Source of the DNA: Rhizopus sp. PT2906
Taxonomy: Eukaryota; Mucoromycota; Mucoromycetes; Mucorales; Rhizopodaceae
Length of the DNA: 31,036 nt
Direction of reading: 5' to 3'
Assembly: GCA_025529335.1 (NCBI GenBank)
Contig: JAMYHX010000502.1
Coordinates: 1 to 31,036, forward strand
Below, in pieces: positions 11,585 to 21,737 of the stretch. The number at the start of each line of letters is the position of its first letter. Position 1 is the stretch's first letter. Under the pieces are notes generated by a model that had not been told where the DNA came from, did not search any database, and saw nothing but the letters and a program-made list of their open reading frames with translations. Position numbers and translations under genes: made by a program.

Positions 11585-11990
11585 ATTATAGAATTGTATA
11601 AATGTATTAGAAAAGAAAGAAAGGGAATTAACATCTGGTTACAATAAACTTTAAGTAACCTGAACACAGCATTTTCAGTTAAAAGTCAGCACGTTCTAAC
11701 TTGTCTTTTCATTCGTCCATTTAAAAAGCACCTTTTCTCTCTTTCTCAAGAAGGAATACACAGTGCCTCCGGTACTAAATGATGCTATTACAAACTCATC
11801 GACATATACGTCTATTATATCTCAGTGTTGCGCATAGAGTTGTGTAGATGTTCTGTATCTAATATTTACATCACCTATGATGCAAATGCTGTGCCGATGT
11901 GCAAGTAGCAAAACCCAACAATTTCTGCTGTTATCAACTTTTACTGTTGAATTAAAACCGCGCCCTAGGATTTTTCTTTTTATTTTTTAC
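11585..11990. promoter_or_regulatory. Divergent promoter region between the IML2-like gene and BCS1
   Basis: About 400 bp separating two genes transcribed away from each other. It contains pyrimidine-rich stretches (for example 11730-11750) and, directly before the chosen BCS1 ATG, the T-rich leader TTTTTCTTTTTATTTTTTAC. An upstream in-frame ATG at 11877 could extend BCS1 by 38 residues. Confidence 0.45.
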
Positions 11991-13926
11991 ATGAGCGTTG
12001 CGACCATTATAAATTCGAAGATACTACCACCTCATGTGCCCATAATTTTAAACAACAGAGTCATTTCGCGAAGTATTTCTTCTGTTCCACCTGATTCGGG
12101 AACTATCGGTGGCATAGTTGCTGTCATCGCCGAAAAACTTGGCATTGGAGAGTGAGTTTGGTTGATGATCTATATTTTCAATATATTTGACATTTTGTAT
12201 AGATTAGCCACAGGTGGCCTGCAATTAGCCGTCCTTGGAGGTAATCACGTCATGTTGCTCTAGTTTATTTTCATCCTATCATATATCTATATATCTATAT
12301 AGGCGCACTAGCTGGATTCAGATATTTTGGAGGGTACATTATCGAGTACTTGAAAAAGAAAACGATCGTCACTGCTGATTTTGACAGTCGAGACGAATCA
12401 TACAGGTTTTTGATAGAAGAAAGAATAAAATAATGACACAGCTAACAGTTTCATCAGTTGGATACTGAATTGGTTAAATGATCAACCATACAGCAAAATA
12501 ACTTCTCGATTTTCAGTATCGACAAGCATACTTCGTGCAGGACAAAGACTGCCTGGTGAAGGATTGGATGCACTTACACCTCCTGTTTACTTTTTACCGT
12601 CACCAGGTAACAAAAAAATAAATACATATAGGTGTATTTTATTTATAACATCATAGGCTTTCATTTCTTCATGTACAAGAACCGTCTTGTCTGGTTGAAC
12701 CGTCATCGACCAGGCAGCTCATCCTCTGGTTCTGCTGCGGCTATGAATCCAAATGTTATTCTTGAGAGAATAGAGATTAGTACTTTCGGACAGTCAAGAG
12801 AATTGATTCAATCATTAGTCTATGAGGCACAAAAGAAGTTTATGGATAGGGATAAAAGTAGGACGGTCGTGTTTGCGGCAGATCAATATGGCGCTTGGCG
12901 TCGCACACGATCACGGCCAAAACGACCACTGAGTACAGTCGTGATACCTGATCACGTCAAGACAACATTGGTAGATGATGCTCAGGAGTTTTTGGTTTCG
13001 GAGCAATGGTACAGTGATCGAGGTATTCCTTATAGAAGAGGTTATTTGCTCTATGGAACACCAGGATCTGGTATGTATATATACTTGCTGGGCCATACAG
13101 CAAAAAAGAGACTAACAAATAAATAGGTAAAACAAGTTTCGTATATTCACTGGCTGTAAGGGCATCGAAAACTAGAAGAATCCCAAACTGTAATAACAAT
13201 CTGATAGGGTGAACTTGGACTAAATATCTATGTGGTTAATTTGAGTAATAAAAGCTTAACAGACGACACATTGGGTGAACTGGTATCAGATACACCTAGC
13301 AGGTAAATAAACAATAGAGAAAAAAAAAATAGAAAGAAAAACTCATGTACAAGATAGATGTATTCTACTAATTGAAGATGTTGATGCAGCCTTTATTCAG
13401 AGAGAAAAAGGAGAAGGCACAACAGCAAACAACATTACATTTTCAGGTATAAAGCTGCAAGACATAAACATGGGACTGATCGAACAACATATAATAGGTC
13501 TATTGAATGCCATTGATGGTGTAGCAGCACAAGAAGGTCGTATATTATGTATGACTACAAAGTAAGTTCAATTCAATTTTCTTACTTATTCATTAAATAT
13601 GATAAAGTCATTTGGAGAGACTAGATCAAGCATTAATTCGCCCAGGCAGAATTGATGTTCGTGTCCATTTTGGGAACGCTACACAACGCCAAGCACAGGA
13701 GCTCTTTAAAAAGTTTTATCCTAATCTTTCTGAAGACTCAAAGCTTCCAGAATTATTTGCTTCCAAGGTTCCGGAAGAAAGATTCAGCATGGCTCACTTA
13801 CAAGGCTTCTTGATGAGCCATAAGCAGCGACCGGAAAGGGCTGTGGAACTGGTTGACGCGTGGGTTGAAGGACATGACAAGGGCGTATCTGATCACTCGA
13901 CACAGGCTGTACCTGAAGACCTTTAA
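11991..13926 (+). CDS. BCS1: Mitochondrial AAA-ATPase chaperone BCS1
   Basis: Inner-membrane AAA protein that translocates the folded Rieske iron-sulfur protein during assembly of respiratory complex III. Ten exons: 11991-12151, 12203-12240, 12303-12405, 12458-12606, 12657-13070, 13127-13155, 13208-13302, 13358-13446, 13498-13561 and 13608-13926, giving 486 residues. Seen: a membrane segment at about 56-80 (GGLQLAVLGGALAGFRYFGG), the BCS1-specific domain with SWILNWLND and GFHFFMYKNRLVW, the linker WYSDRGIPYRRGYLLYGTPG, Walker A GTPGSGKT (284-291), Walker B ILLIEDVDAAF (332-342), NITFSGLLNAIDGV, and the arginine-finger region RPGRID. The ATG at 11991 was preferred because a T-rich leader precedes it; the in-frame ATG at 11877 remains possible. 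Length is close to the yeast protein (456). The Walker A codons are split by an intron. Confidence 0.95.
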
Positions 13927-13941
13927 AATAAAACGTTTATT
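13927..13941. terminator. Shared bidirectional poly(A) signal of BCS1 and DeoC
   Basis: The sequence AATAAAACGTTTATT gives AATAAA on the plus strand (13927-13932, directly after the BCS1 stop) and AATAAA on the minus strand (13941-13936, straddling the DeoC stop). The two convergent genes thus appear to share one near-palindromic 3' element, and their transcripts should overlap. Confidence 0.55.
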
Positions 13942-14644
13942 GTTGTTGCCTCTTTTTAAACTCTTGAATGATTTTATCAGATGAAGAGGATCCAATACGC
14001 GTAGAACCCAAGCTCAAGAACTCAAGAACTTGATCCAACGTCTTGATTCCACCCGAAGCCTTGACTTCCATAGATTCGGGCACATTAGCCTTCATCAACT
14101 TGATGTGTTCTACCGTTGCACCTGCAGAGGCAAACCCTGTTGAAGTCTTTACGAATTCGGCACCTACAGCTCTAGAGATCTCACAGGCCTTGATGATTTG
14201 CTCGTCAGTAAGATAAGCCGTTTCAAAGATGATCTTGAAAGTCACGTTCTTGTTCTTGGCTCGACTAGCCTGGATTATGTCTTGCAGTTCTTGTTGTACT
14301 TCTGAGTAAAGACCAGAACGTAAATGACCAATGTTGATCACAATGTCCAATTCAATAGCTCCATCCTCGATAGCTTGAAGGGCTTCAGCAACTTTGACAG
14401 GAGCAGGTGAATTGCCATGAGGAAAAGAGATGACAGTACCTACCATCACATCACTGCCTTGAAGAAGCTCGCTTGCTTGCTTTACGTCACAAGGTTTAAC
14501 ACAGACAGAAGCAACATTGTATTCACGTGCAAGGTTACAACCTTGAATCACATCGTCCGTAGTTTGATCAGGACGAAGAATAGCGTGGTCAAAAACCTTG
14601 GCAAGCTTTTCGGCAGTGAGTGTTTTGACTTCAATGACTGTCAT
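13937..14644 (-). CDS. Deoxyribose-phosphate aldolase
   Basis: Class I aldolase (DeoC family) that cleaves 2-deoxyribose 5-phosphate to glyceraldehyde 3-phosphate and acetaldehyde in deoxynucleoside breakdown; cytosolic. One uninterrupted exon of 235 residues, close to the 220-260 usual for the family. Seen: FDHAILRP at 18-25, LDIVINIG at 99-106 with the catalytic aspartate at 100, FVKTSTGF at 164-171 with the Schiff-base lysine at 166, and EVKASGGIKT at 193-202 with the second active lysine at 195. The lack of introns contrasts with nearly every neighbour and could reflect an old bacterial acquisition, but codon use looks like the host and the gene is common in fungi. It ends 10 bp from the convergent BCS1 gene. 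Its ATG is preceded by a long A/T homopolymer run (14658-14675). Confidence 0.95.
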   Translation of the reverse strand: MTVIEVKTLTAEKLAKVFDHAILRPDQTTDDVIQGCNLAREYNVASVCVKPCDVKQASELLQGSDVMVGTVISFPHGNSPAPVKVAEALQAIEDGAIELDIVINIGHLRSGLYSEVQQELQDIIQASRAKNKNVTFKIIFETAYLTDEQIIKACEISRAVGAEFVKTSTGFASAGATVEHIKLMKANVPESMEVKASGGIKTLDQVLEFLSLGSTRIGSSSSDKIIQEFKKRQQQ

Positions 14645-14926
14645 TACGCGAATGTGGGAAAAAAAAAAAAAAAAATAAATAGAACAGGCAAAAAAGAGAA
14701 AGAGAGAAAGAGAAAGGGAGGAATATGTAAGTCACAGTTGTTACACCATGTTATGCGTAGAAGAAGAAACGAAAAGAAAATAGATGCTTATGGCTTTCAG
14801 AGAATATCTTGGCATAATGAAATTGTTCCACTATTTTCTAAAGAAAGAAAGAGATTGACGTAAATTGACTATTTTTAAGGCCAGTTCAAACAATAGCCCT
14901 TTTCTTTTGCTTTCCTTTATTTTCTG

Positions 14927-16365
14927 ATGCATATTAACTCACCACTTCCTTCAAGTTTAGCATGTAAGTCACTTTAAATTTGCTATTATATGACTAACTT
15001 TCAATAGCTGAGTGTCGAAAGGCAGCTAGAATATTAAATAGTTTTCAAGGTTTGATGAAATAGAGAGAGATATATACTCTTTATATTAAATGTATGATAG
15101 ACGCTGGCAATGGAATAGACATCATCATTCCTCCCAACATATTATCCAACGCAAAGGGGTTAGCAATATTTACTGTATTAAAAGCAGGATTTCTATTTTC
15201 GGGTCGAGCAGGCTCAGGTTTAGTTGTTGCAAGGTAAAGATTTACATGGCTATGTATGGGCTCTTTATCTGATATCTATTTACATACATAGACTACCTGA
15301 TGGATGTAGGTAAAATGAATATATATAAAGTTTGGTTTATTCATTATACTCTTTTAGCCTGGTCTGCTCCCTCTGCTATCATGACAGGCGGTATGGGATT
15401 TGGCGGTCAAGTAGGTAAATATTGATCAATAAATAGATATGCATATATTTATCCGTACTTGTGGACAGGCGCGGAATTGACTGATTTTATTATGGTTTTG
15501 AACACTACGGCTGCTGTAAAGAGCTTTATGGATCATGGGTCAATTACCTTGGGTGGAAACATTTCTGGTAAGGACCATACAACTATACATATATATATAT
15601 ATATATATATAAAACTAATCTTTTACTATAACAGTGGCTGCTGGACCTATTGGTCGAAATGCAGAAGCATCAGGCACTGCCTCTTTTCGAACATTAGCAG
15701 CAGTTTATTCTTACAGTAAGACCAGGGGCCTATTTGCAGGAGTATCTTTAGAAGGTTCAGTAATCATTGAACGATTTGATGCAAACAAAAAAATGTATGG
15801 TCACAAAGTCAAAGCAAGGGATTTACTCACTGGCGTCATACCGCCTCCAGATGCTGCAGAGCCTCTTTATGCTGCGCTCCGCACAAAATGTCAGTCGAGT
15901 ACTAATGCAAGATTTGGATTCATGGAGCGTGATTCATTTGACTATCGATATGATGATCACTATGATCACCGTGATGTCACGCAACCTTCACCTACCAATC
16001 GATCATTAAGCCGAGCAGCGGTGCATCAGATGGCAAAGACGGGCACCTATGCGTCACCAAGCCTTGGAACACCAAGCTATGGAACGCCAACTTATGGAAC
16101 GCCAACTTATGGAACGCCGAGGTTGAACGCTAATAGCAATGATAATAGCAGTCGGGACTTGGTGTTATCAAATAGAGATCGTCAGATGCCTCAAGTGAGG
16201 GCATTATTTAACTTTAAAGGGGAACAAGAAGGTGATTTGGCATTCCAGAAGGGAGATATTATTACCATTATCAAGAGATCGAATACGCAGAATGATTGGT
16301 GGACAGGTCGATTGAATGGAAAAGAAGGCATTTTTCCTGCTAATTTTGTTGAAGACATTTACTAG
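14927..16365 (+). CDS. SYLF domain and SH3 domain protein, Ysc84/Lsb3 type
   Basis: Phosphoinositide- and actin-binding protein that in yeast works at cortical actin patches during endocytosis, recruiting partners through its SH3 domain. Seven exons: 14927-14963, 15008-15049, 15101-15233, 15292-15305, 15358-15414, 15469-15567 and 15635-16365, giving 370 residues. Seen: the N-terminal start INSPLPSSL, SYLF core blocks IPPNILSNAKGLAIFTVLKA, FLFSGRAGSG, LTDFIMVLNT and GLFAGVSLEGS; a Ser/Tyr/Pro-rich linker with tandem YGTP units at about 272-289; and a C-terminal SH3 domain at 312-370 (ALFNF, DWWTGR, GIFPANFVED). Exon 3 was started at 15101 because the later AG at 15117-15118 would remove conserved residues. 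Exon 4 is only 14 nt. A (TA)n tract sits in the last intron. Confidence 0.94.
15588..15612. repeat. (TA)n tract inside last intron of the SYLF-SH3 gene
   Basis: Alternating TA repeat between the donor at 15568 and the acceptor at 15634. Length variation here would change intron size but not the protein. Confidence 0.75.
16081..16118 (+). repeat. 15-nt tandem coding repeat (YGTPT units)
   Basis: The unit GGAACGCCAACTTATGGAAC repeats with a 15-nt period inside the SYLF-SH3 linker, encoding successive YGTP motifs. Two copies are identical and neighbouring ones diverge at few bases, so the array is recent or still changing. Confidence 0.75.
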
Positions 16366-16414
16366 TGTACACTGTATTGAAAAAATTACTTTATTTGCCT
16401 ATTTATTAAATGTA

Positions 16415-16417
<3 letters not shown>

Positions 16418-16458
<41 letters not shown>
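16418..16458. repeat. Long (AT)n microsatellite
   Basis: About 40 bp of perfect alternating AT, 50 bp after the SYLF-SH3 stop and near the end of a decayed Tc1-like transposase. TA-rich DNA is a natural target for Tc1/mariner elements, but no target duplication could be defined. Confidence 0.8.
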
Positions 16459-16459
<1 letters not shown>

Positions 16460-16524
16460 CGATGGACGTATCCAATGTAAAATGACTTGTAGGTTATTCG
16501 TACCCAAAGGCTATGACCCTATTA

Positions 16525-16944
16525 TTTTCTTTCAACGGTAAAATGAGACTCATCTGACCAGACAGTATTTCTCCATTGTTCCTCTATCCAATTGTCGTGT
16601 TCTTTGACCCAACGCAATCTTTTTTTTTTTTTCTTGTTTTCCTCTGATAAAGCAGGCTTTTTTGCAGCAAAGTAGGATCCAAAGCCCAAATTGCGTAAAT
16701 AGCTGATTAAAGCCTTGCGACTTGTGTTAATTTCTGCCTTTTTCAGTTCAAAATTAATTATATCTTAGGAAGAAAAAGGCTTCTTCCTAACGAGGGATTG
16801 TAAGCGTCTTTCGTCCCTTTCACTTAGTTTTTTTTTTTTTGGTGCTCCGGCTGCCTTGCCGGGTAGAGCTGTATTACTTTGCTGCTTCGACTGATTATAT
16901 TTTGAACTGTACTCTTTTAGATTTGGCTATGCGCTAAGGACCAT
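16525..16944 (-). pseudogene. Decayed Tc1/mariner-type transposase
   Basis: Reading the minus strand in one frame from an ATG at 16944 gives a transposase-like sequence interrupted by stops after MVLSA and after VRKKPFSS, ending in double stops after SHFTVERK near 16525. Recognisable blocks: LPGKAAGAPKKK, LSERDERRLQSLVRKKPF (end of the DNA-binding half), ISYLRNLGFGSYFAAKKP, RLRWVKEHDNWIEEQWRN and VWSDESHFTVE; the last holds the DES motif region of the DDE/D catalytic domain typical of Tc1-like elements. The rest of the catalytic domain is missing, and no terminal inverted repeats were found. The remnant is therefore inactive. Family name is from motif pattern; confidence for Tc1-like is high, for the exact borders low. 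Confidence 0.8.
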
Positions 16945-18394
16945 CTTTTTGTTGATTAAACTAACAGCATAAAATTAGTATAAATAACAGCATTTCTCTT
17001 TATCTCTTCTTCTTGAAAAGAATACAAACCAAGATGGCGAAATGTTTTGTTGGGCTACATCATAGGTAATGGGTAGAGGTAGTGCCCGTAGTATTAGTCT
17101 AACTTTTGGTGTATTTCGCATGTGTGTAGTGTTTCCTTTTGATTTTAGTCTTTTTCATCTCGTGAATTCTTTATGTATAAGCATGAAAAAACAGCCTCTA
17201 ATGGAAGGCAGTAAGTAAACATTGAATAAAAAAAGCACGAGAGTCATGTCCTCAAACAGTTTTGCTTTCCATATAGCTGAATTTGACGTAGCAAAAACGT
17301 TTTTATACCAACCACTTTCTTCTATACCGCAAAGGAAAGTATAAGCCATTTGTTTTCCACTTTCTTGCATGATTCACAAGTAAGCTACTCGATTACACAA
17401 AACAGTCGACCTTGACATTGATTTGAAACCAGTGAATATGACCATCAATGAAAATATATCAAACGAACCTTAAAATCGTTATTAATTACCTATTCCTTTT
17501 GCTAATATATTCAATTTTACATCAGCAGCAATCAAGACAACTTTAATCCGTGAAGTACTTTTTCTGTCTTTTTATTTACACTCTCATATTCTCTCAATAA
17601 AAGGACGTCCACTCTTTTACGACCTCTTTAATTTTTATTATTATTATTATTATTATTGTATAGACATGCCGGTGCTTGACAGCCAGAACCAATCAATCTT
17701 CTCTAACCAATGCCTTTGCTTATCTTTATCTATTGGACAAACACAGACATATATATAATTATGTGATAAGATAAAATGTTTATTAATGTCTTGATAGAAT
17801 GTGCCTTTATTACAAATCATGTTGTGAGAGCATAATATATTTAACCGAGTTTATTTCATTGTTTACTGCGAGGATACAGCAACTGACTGTTTACAATATT
17901 AGATGTGTCTCTATGCAATTTTATACTCGTCTTTTGAAAAATGTCTAATAAGGTCTCCAAATAACTTCACTGTATCGCATTTTACAGTTTACAATGATCT
18001 CTATCCTTACCAACAGACAATCATTTTTCACAACCCGACAATGTCCACAGGCTTGACTGTGTAGGATGACTTTAGCAGCTGCGGGATAAATCAAATGATT
18101 TGTTTAAATGCACTCTTTGCTCATTGTCATCCAATGGATTGTATGATAATAGTTAACCTACAACCAATGAACATTTAAATAATTTTGAACAAAACTAACA
18201 ATGAAAAAAAAAAAAAAAAAAAATCCTTTGCCATGAATGAAAAGGGAAAGGATGATAACTACGTCATTCATTCGATTGATATTATCTTCAAACATCATTT
18301 GTGAGCACAGCTGCTTAAATTGAGTCTCCTTACTTTTTTTCTATCTTTTTTTTTTTTTTTTTAATATATTTATATATATACATATATATATAAA
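16945..18394. other. Gene-poor intergenic region
   Basis: No supported gene. It contains a (TTA)n repeat, homopolymer A (about 18203-18222) and T runs (about 18344-18362) and generally AT-rich DNA. The frame at 17155-17370 on the minus strand has no motif or gene context and is not called. The right end carries the promoter of the Ariadne-type gene, with a TATATA-rich leader up to the ATG at 18395. Confidence 0.55.
17635..17658. repeat. (TTA)n microsatellite
   Basis: Eight or so perfect TTA units in intergenic DNA; simple repeat with no inferred function. Confidence 0.85.
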
Positions 18395-20304
18395 ATGAGT
18401 TCTGGTAGTGATTGTGAAGACGAATACATGGTAAATAATGAGTCTTGTTATTTTTCTCTTCTTTCTCTCTTTTTCTTTCTTCTTGTATAATAACAGCTAA
18501 TGTCATAGTATGAAGACGATTCTGATTTTGTGGAATCCATGAGTGGTAAATGGGTAGGCGTTTAATTTAGTAAGAATCAAGGCCCAAAAACTGACCATGT
18601 AAATATTTATGTTTATATAGAAAGACAAATAAAACTATAAATGAGACTAATAAATAAAAAACAACAACACAACAGAAAGTGAAGCTTATGATCATGATGA
18701 GGAAGACGAGCTATTTACAGAAAAACAACAAAAGAAGGCTTATGAAGTAGACTATCAAGTACTTGATTCTTTTAATCTCAAGACAAAACAAGATGCAGAA
18801 ATATCACAAGTATCCATGATTCTAGGTAAAAACATATATGCATACACCTATTTAGTATAGATATTAAACCCTCTCTTTCTTTTTCTTTGTAGGTCTTTCT
18901 TCTGAGGATGCTGCTACCTTACTGCGCTTTTTTCGTTGGAATAAGGAGAAGCTATTTGAACAATATATGGATTCATCTGAGAAAGTATTGAAACAGGCTG
19001 GTGTTTCATCCGCTACAAACCCTAATCGATCATGTCAACTAGCTGCTGAATTGGACAATTTTATGTGTGATATATGTTGCGATGATTCTCCTGATATTGA
19101 AACCGTTTGCTTATCCTGTGAGCACAGGTTTTGCAGAAATTGTTATACGCATTACCTTTATCAAAAGATCAGAGAAGAAGGAGAGAGCAGAAGAATACAA
19201 TGTCCAGAGAGTGATTGTACGTTGATTGTGGATGAGAAGACAGTCGAAATGCTCGTCAGTGATGACACATTTCTCAAATACCGTGAACTACTAAACAGAA
19301 CGTTTGTGGATGATAACGACTTTTTAAGATGGTGCCCCGCACCCGATTGTCAGTACGCTATCGAATGCAATATTCCGAGTACTTCGCTCATGTCGGTCGT
19401 ACCTACTGTCGAATGTAAATGTTCACACCGCTTCTGCTTTGGATGTGGATTAAGTGACCATCAGCCCTGTATCTGTATACTTGTCAAAAAATGGTTAAAG
19501 AAATGTGAGGATGACTCGGAAACAGCCAACTGGATCTCTGCCAATACAAAAGAATGCCCCAAGTGCCACTCGACTATTGAAAAGAATGGTGGTTGCAACC
19601 ATATGACTTGCAGAAAATGCAGATATGAGTTCTGCTGGGTTTGTATGGGTCCTTGGAAGGAACATGGTACCTCTTGGTACACATGTAATAGATTTGATGA
19701 AAGGAGTAGTGCAGAAGCAAGAGACAATCAAACACAATCAAGAATCAGTTTACAAAGATACCTTCATGTAATATAAAACTTGTATGTCAGTTCTGTATCC
19801 TAATTTCTTTATGATAGTATTATAATCGTTATGCAAATCATGAGCATTCTGCCAAATTAGATCAAGAGCTATATCGAAAGACAGAAAGAAAGATGGAAGA
19901 GATGCAACAGACAAGCGATCTTTCATGGATTGAAGTGCAATTCCTTAAAAAGGCTGTAGATGTCACTGTACAATGCAGAACTACATTAAAATGGACCTAT
20001 GCATTTGCCTTTTATCTTGCAAGAACAAACCAAACAGAATTATTTGAGGTAAGAACTTTTTTTTCCCCTCTTCATTGTATTAATGTTTATATAGGATAAC
20101 CAAAGAGACTTGGAATTGGCAACTGAACAGTTGAGTGAATTACTGGAGAAACCACTAGACCCAGACCCAGAAAAGATTGCCAGATTGAGACAAGCAGTGT
20201 TGGATAAAACGGTCTATGTCAAGTTAAGAAGAGAAATACTATTAGAGGACACAGCCAAAGGCTTGCAAGAGGGAAGATGGACTTACTGCATTGATCTTAA
20301 ATAA
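18395..20304 (+). CDS. RBR E3 ubiquitin ligase, Ariadne family
   Basis: RING-between-RING ligase that takes ubiquitin from an E2 onto its own cysteine and then to substrate; Ariadne members work with neddylated cullin-RING ligases. Six exons: 18395-18430, 18509-18545, 18676-18825, 18893-19767, 19818-20048 and 20095-20304, giving 512 residues, the usual Ariadne length. Layout: acidic N-terminus (about 1-50), a UBA-like segment (LSSEDAATLLRFFRWNKEKL, about 76-95), RING1 from Cys133 (CDICCDDSP, then CEHRFCRNC), IBR (RWCPAPDCQY to HRFCFGCGLSDHQPC), RING2/Rcat ECPKCHSTIEKNGGCNHMTC with the catalytic cysteine at about 309, and a C-terminal Ariadne domain (YYNRYANHEHSAKLDQ to WTYAFAFYL). All zinc ligands visible by eye are present. 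The first two exons code only the acidic tail. Confidence 0.95.
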
Positions 20305-20530
20305 ATGGAGGTTTTTTTTTTTTCTTCTTCAAATTATCTGCATTGTATACCGATTTTATTGATTTCATTATGTTAAATAAATATTTTCTTTTATTAACGA
20401 TCTCCTCTCCCTCCTTTGATTAATATGTCGCTAGATTCACTCTCTTAAACATGATTAGTATAGGCTCACTCTCTCTTTCTCTTTTTCTCTTTCTTTTTTA
20501 AGCAAGCTGGGTGTTGCTTGTTTGTCTATA

Positions 20531-21564
20531 ATGATATCATTGGAATCCAATAAAAGATCACGTGAACTGAACCTTTTACATTTTCTCTTGCTACAGTCAT
20601 CAATGCAAATCAAACGTACAGAATGAATCAATTAATAATAAAAACAAGAATGACTCACCTCTATCTTATTTTTTAAGGAAAAAGATCTAATGATAGCTTA
20701 TCTTTTGCACCTAATGACTTTCAGTTCAATTTTGTTCCTAAAACTCAATCTAATCAACGCATCTTTGATAGTGACATCCCCGAAGCTACTAGAGAATTAA
20801 GCGCACTCACTTTAACAAAAAGATATCAGAACCGTATAAAAAAGCAATTCAATATTCGTCAATGGACTATACCACGGCCAATTCCAAATCAATATGAATC
20901 AGTCTTAGTAAAGCATCAGAATGTCGCATATACCCTTGTTATATATTTTCAAGCGCTCTTTAATATCATCTTATCTCTCGCTATGCTTTATGTGTTTATA
21001 CAGATCATTGTGATTATTAGACATGATTTTAATATCAAAGTCGATGAGCAGTTGGAAGGCAAGGTGTAATACATTGAGCATTGGATATATCGACTAATTT
21101 TTATATATAGGAATAAGACAAGATATTAAAGAATGCACAAGGAATTATGCACTCAATCACTGTGAGCTAGTAGAAAAAGTTCCTGCTATCGAAAGATTAT
21201 GTCAGGATTGGAAAGTGTGTATGGAGAAGGATGTTGTGGTTGCAAAGTAAAGAATAAAGATAATAAAATGAGACAAGTCTTATTAATGCATTGATGAAAT
21301 AGGGCAAAGATATCAGTAGAAGTGATTGCAGAGATTATCAATAGTTTTACTGAACCAATATCATATAAAACCATGGTAAGCAATTTATTCTATTTATGAT
21401 CATTATTATCACTCTAACTTTTAGCATAGTTGTTTTTTTCAATTTTGACCGCTGGCTCTCTCGTCTTTTCAAATATGGCGATTGGAGTCTACAAAAAGAA
21501 TCATATAAGACATGAGCCATTGGCTATTACACATCATCAACACTCATTCAACAGCAAGAATTAA
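20531..21564 (+). CDS. Brl1/Brr6-type nuclear envelope protein (nuclear pore assembly)
   Basis: Integral protein of the nuclear envelope needed for nuclear pore assembly and membrane homeostasis in fungi. Exons: 20531-20615, 20678-21058, 21111-21246, 21303-21375 and 21430-21564, giving 269 residues. Seen: a first membrane segment at about 113-142 (YTLVIYFQALFNIILSLAML), a lumenal part with four cysteines at about 164, 173, 186 and 192 (ECTRNYALNHC, then LCQDWKVC), which form the family's disulfide-bridged domain, the block AEIINSFTEPISYKTM, and a second membrane segment at about 226-246 (LFFSILTAGSLVFSNMAIGVY). The second intron appears to start with GC instead of GT (see finding). Start: ATG 20531 is the first ATG after a pyrimidine tract and stays open into a 62-nt intron; ATG 20603 is an in-frame alternative. 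The N-terminus is short compared with the yeast proteins. Confidence 0.88.
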
Positions 21565-21737
21565 TTATTTTACATAAACATATACAGATCAAGCATAATA
21601 TCTTCAAATATGTGTGTGTGTGTATGCCAGCCATTTTGATCTCAGACTGTCTTTTTTTTTTGGGACAGAAAGAACAAATTAATGTTCTCTGCAAAACTAC
21701 AGATCTGTCTTTCTCTTTTCTTTGCTTTCGTGTTGCT

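Noticed and set aside
13937..14644. Recent horizontal transfer of the intronless aldolase gene
   Set aside because: Lack of introns is suggestive, but base composition and codon use look like the neighbours, and DeoC is widespread in fungi; a phylogeny would be needed.
17064..17125. Plus-strand piece starting MGRGSARSISLTFG that resembles the start of some Tc1 transposases
   Set aside because: It is on the opposite strand from the clear transposase remnant and loses any resemblance after about 15 residues; too short to call.
17155..17370. 71-residue minus-strand open frame in the gene-poor region
   Set aside because: No motif, no promoter or poly(A) context, and it lies in AT-rich intergenic DNA next to transposon debris; likely chance.
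20500..20519. Small inverted repeat AAGCAA...TTGCTT before Brl1/Brr6
   Set aside because: Only 6-bp arms with an 8-nt loop; expected by chance in this sequence length, with no sign of a regulatory RNA.
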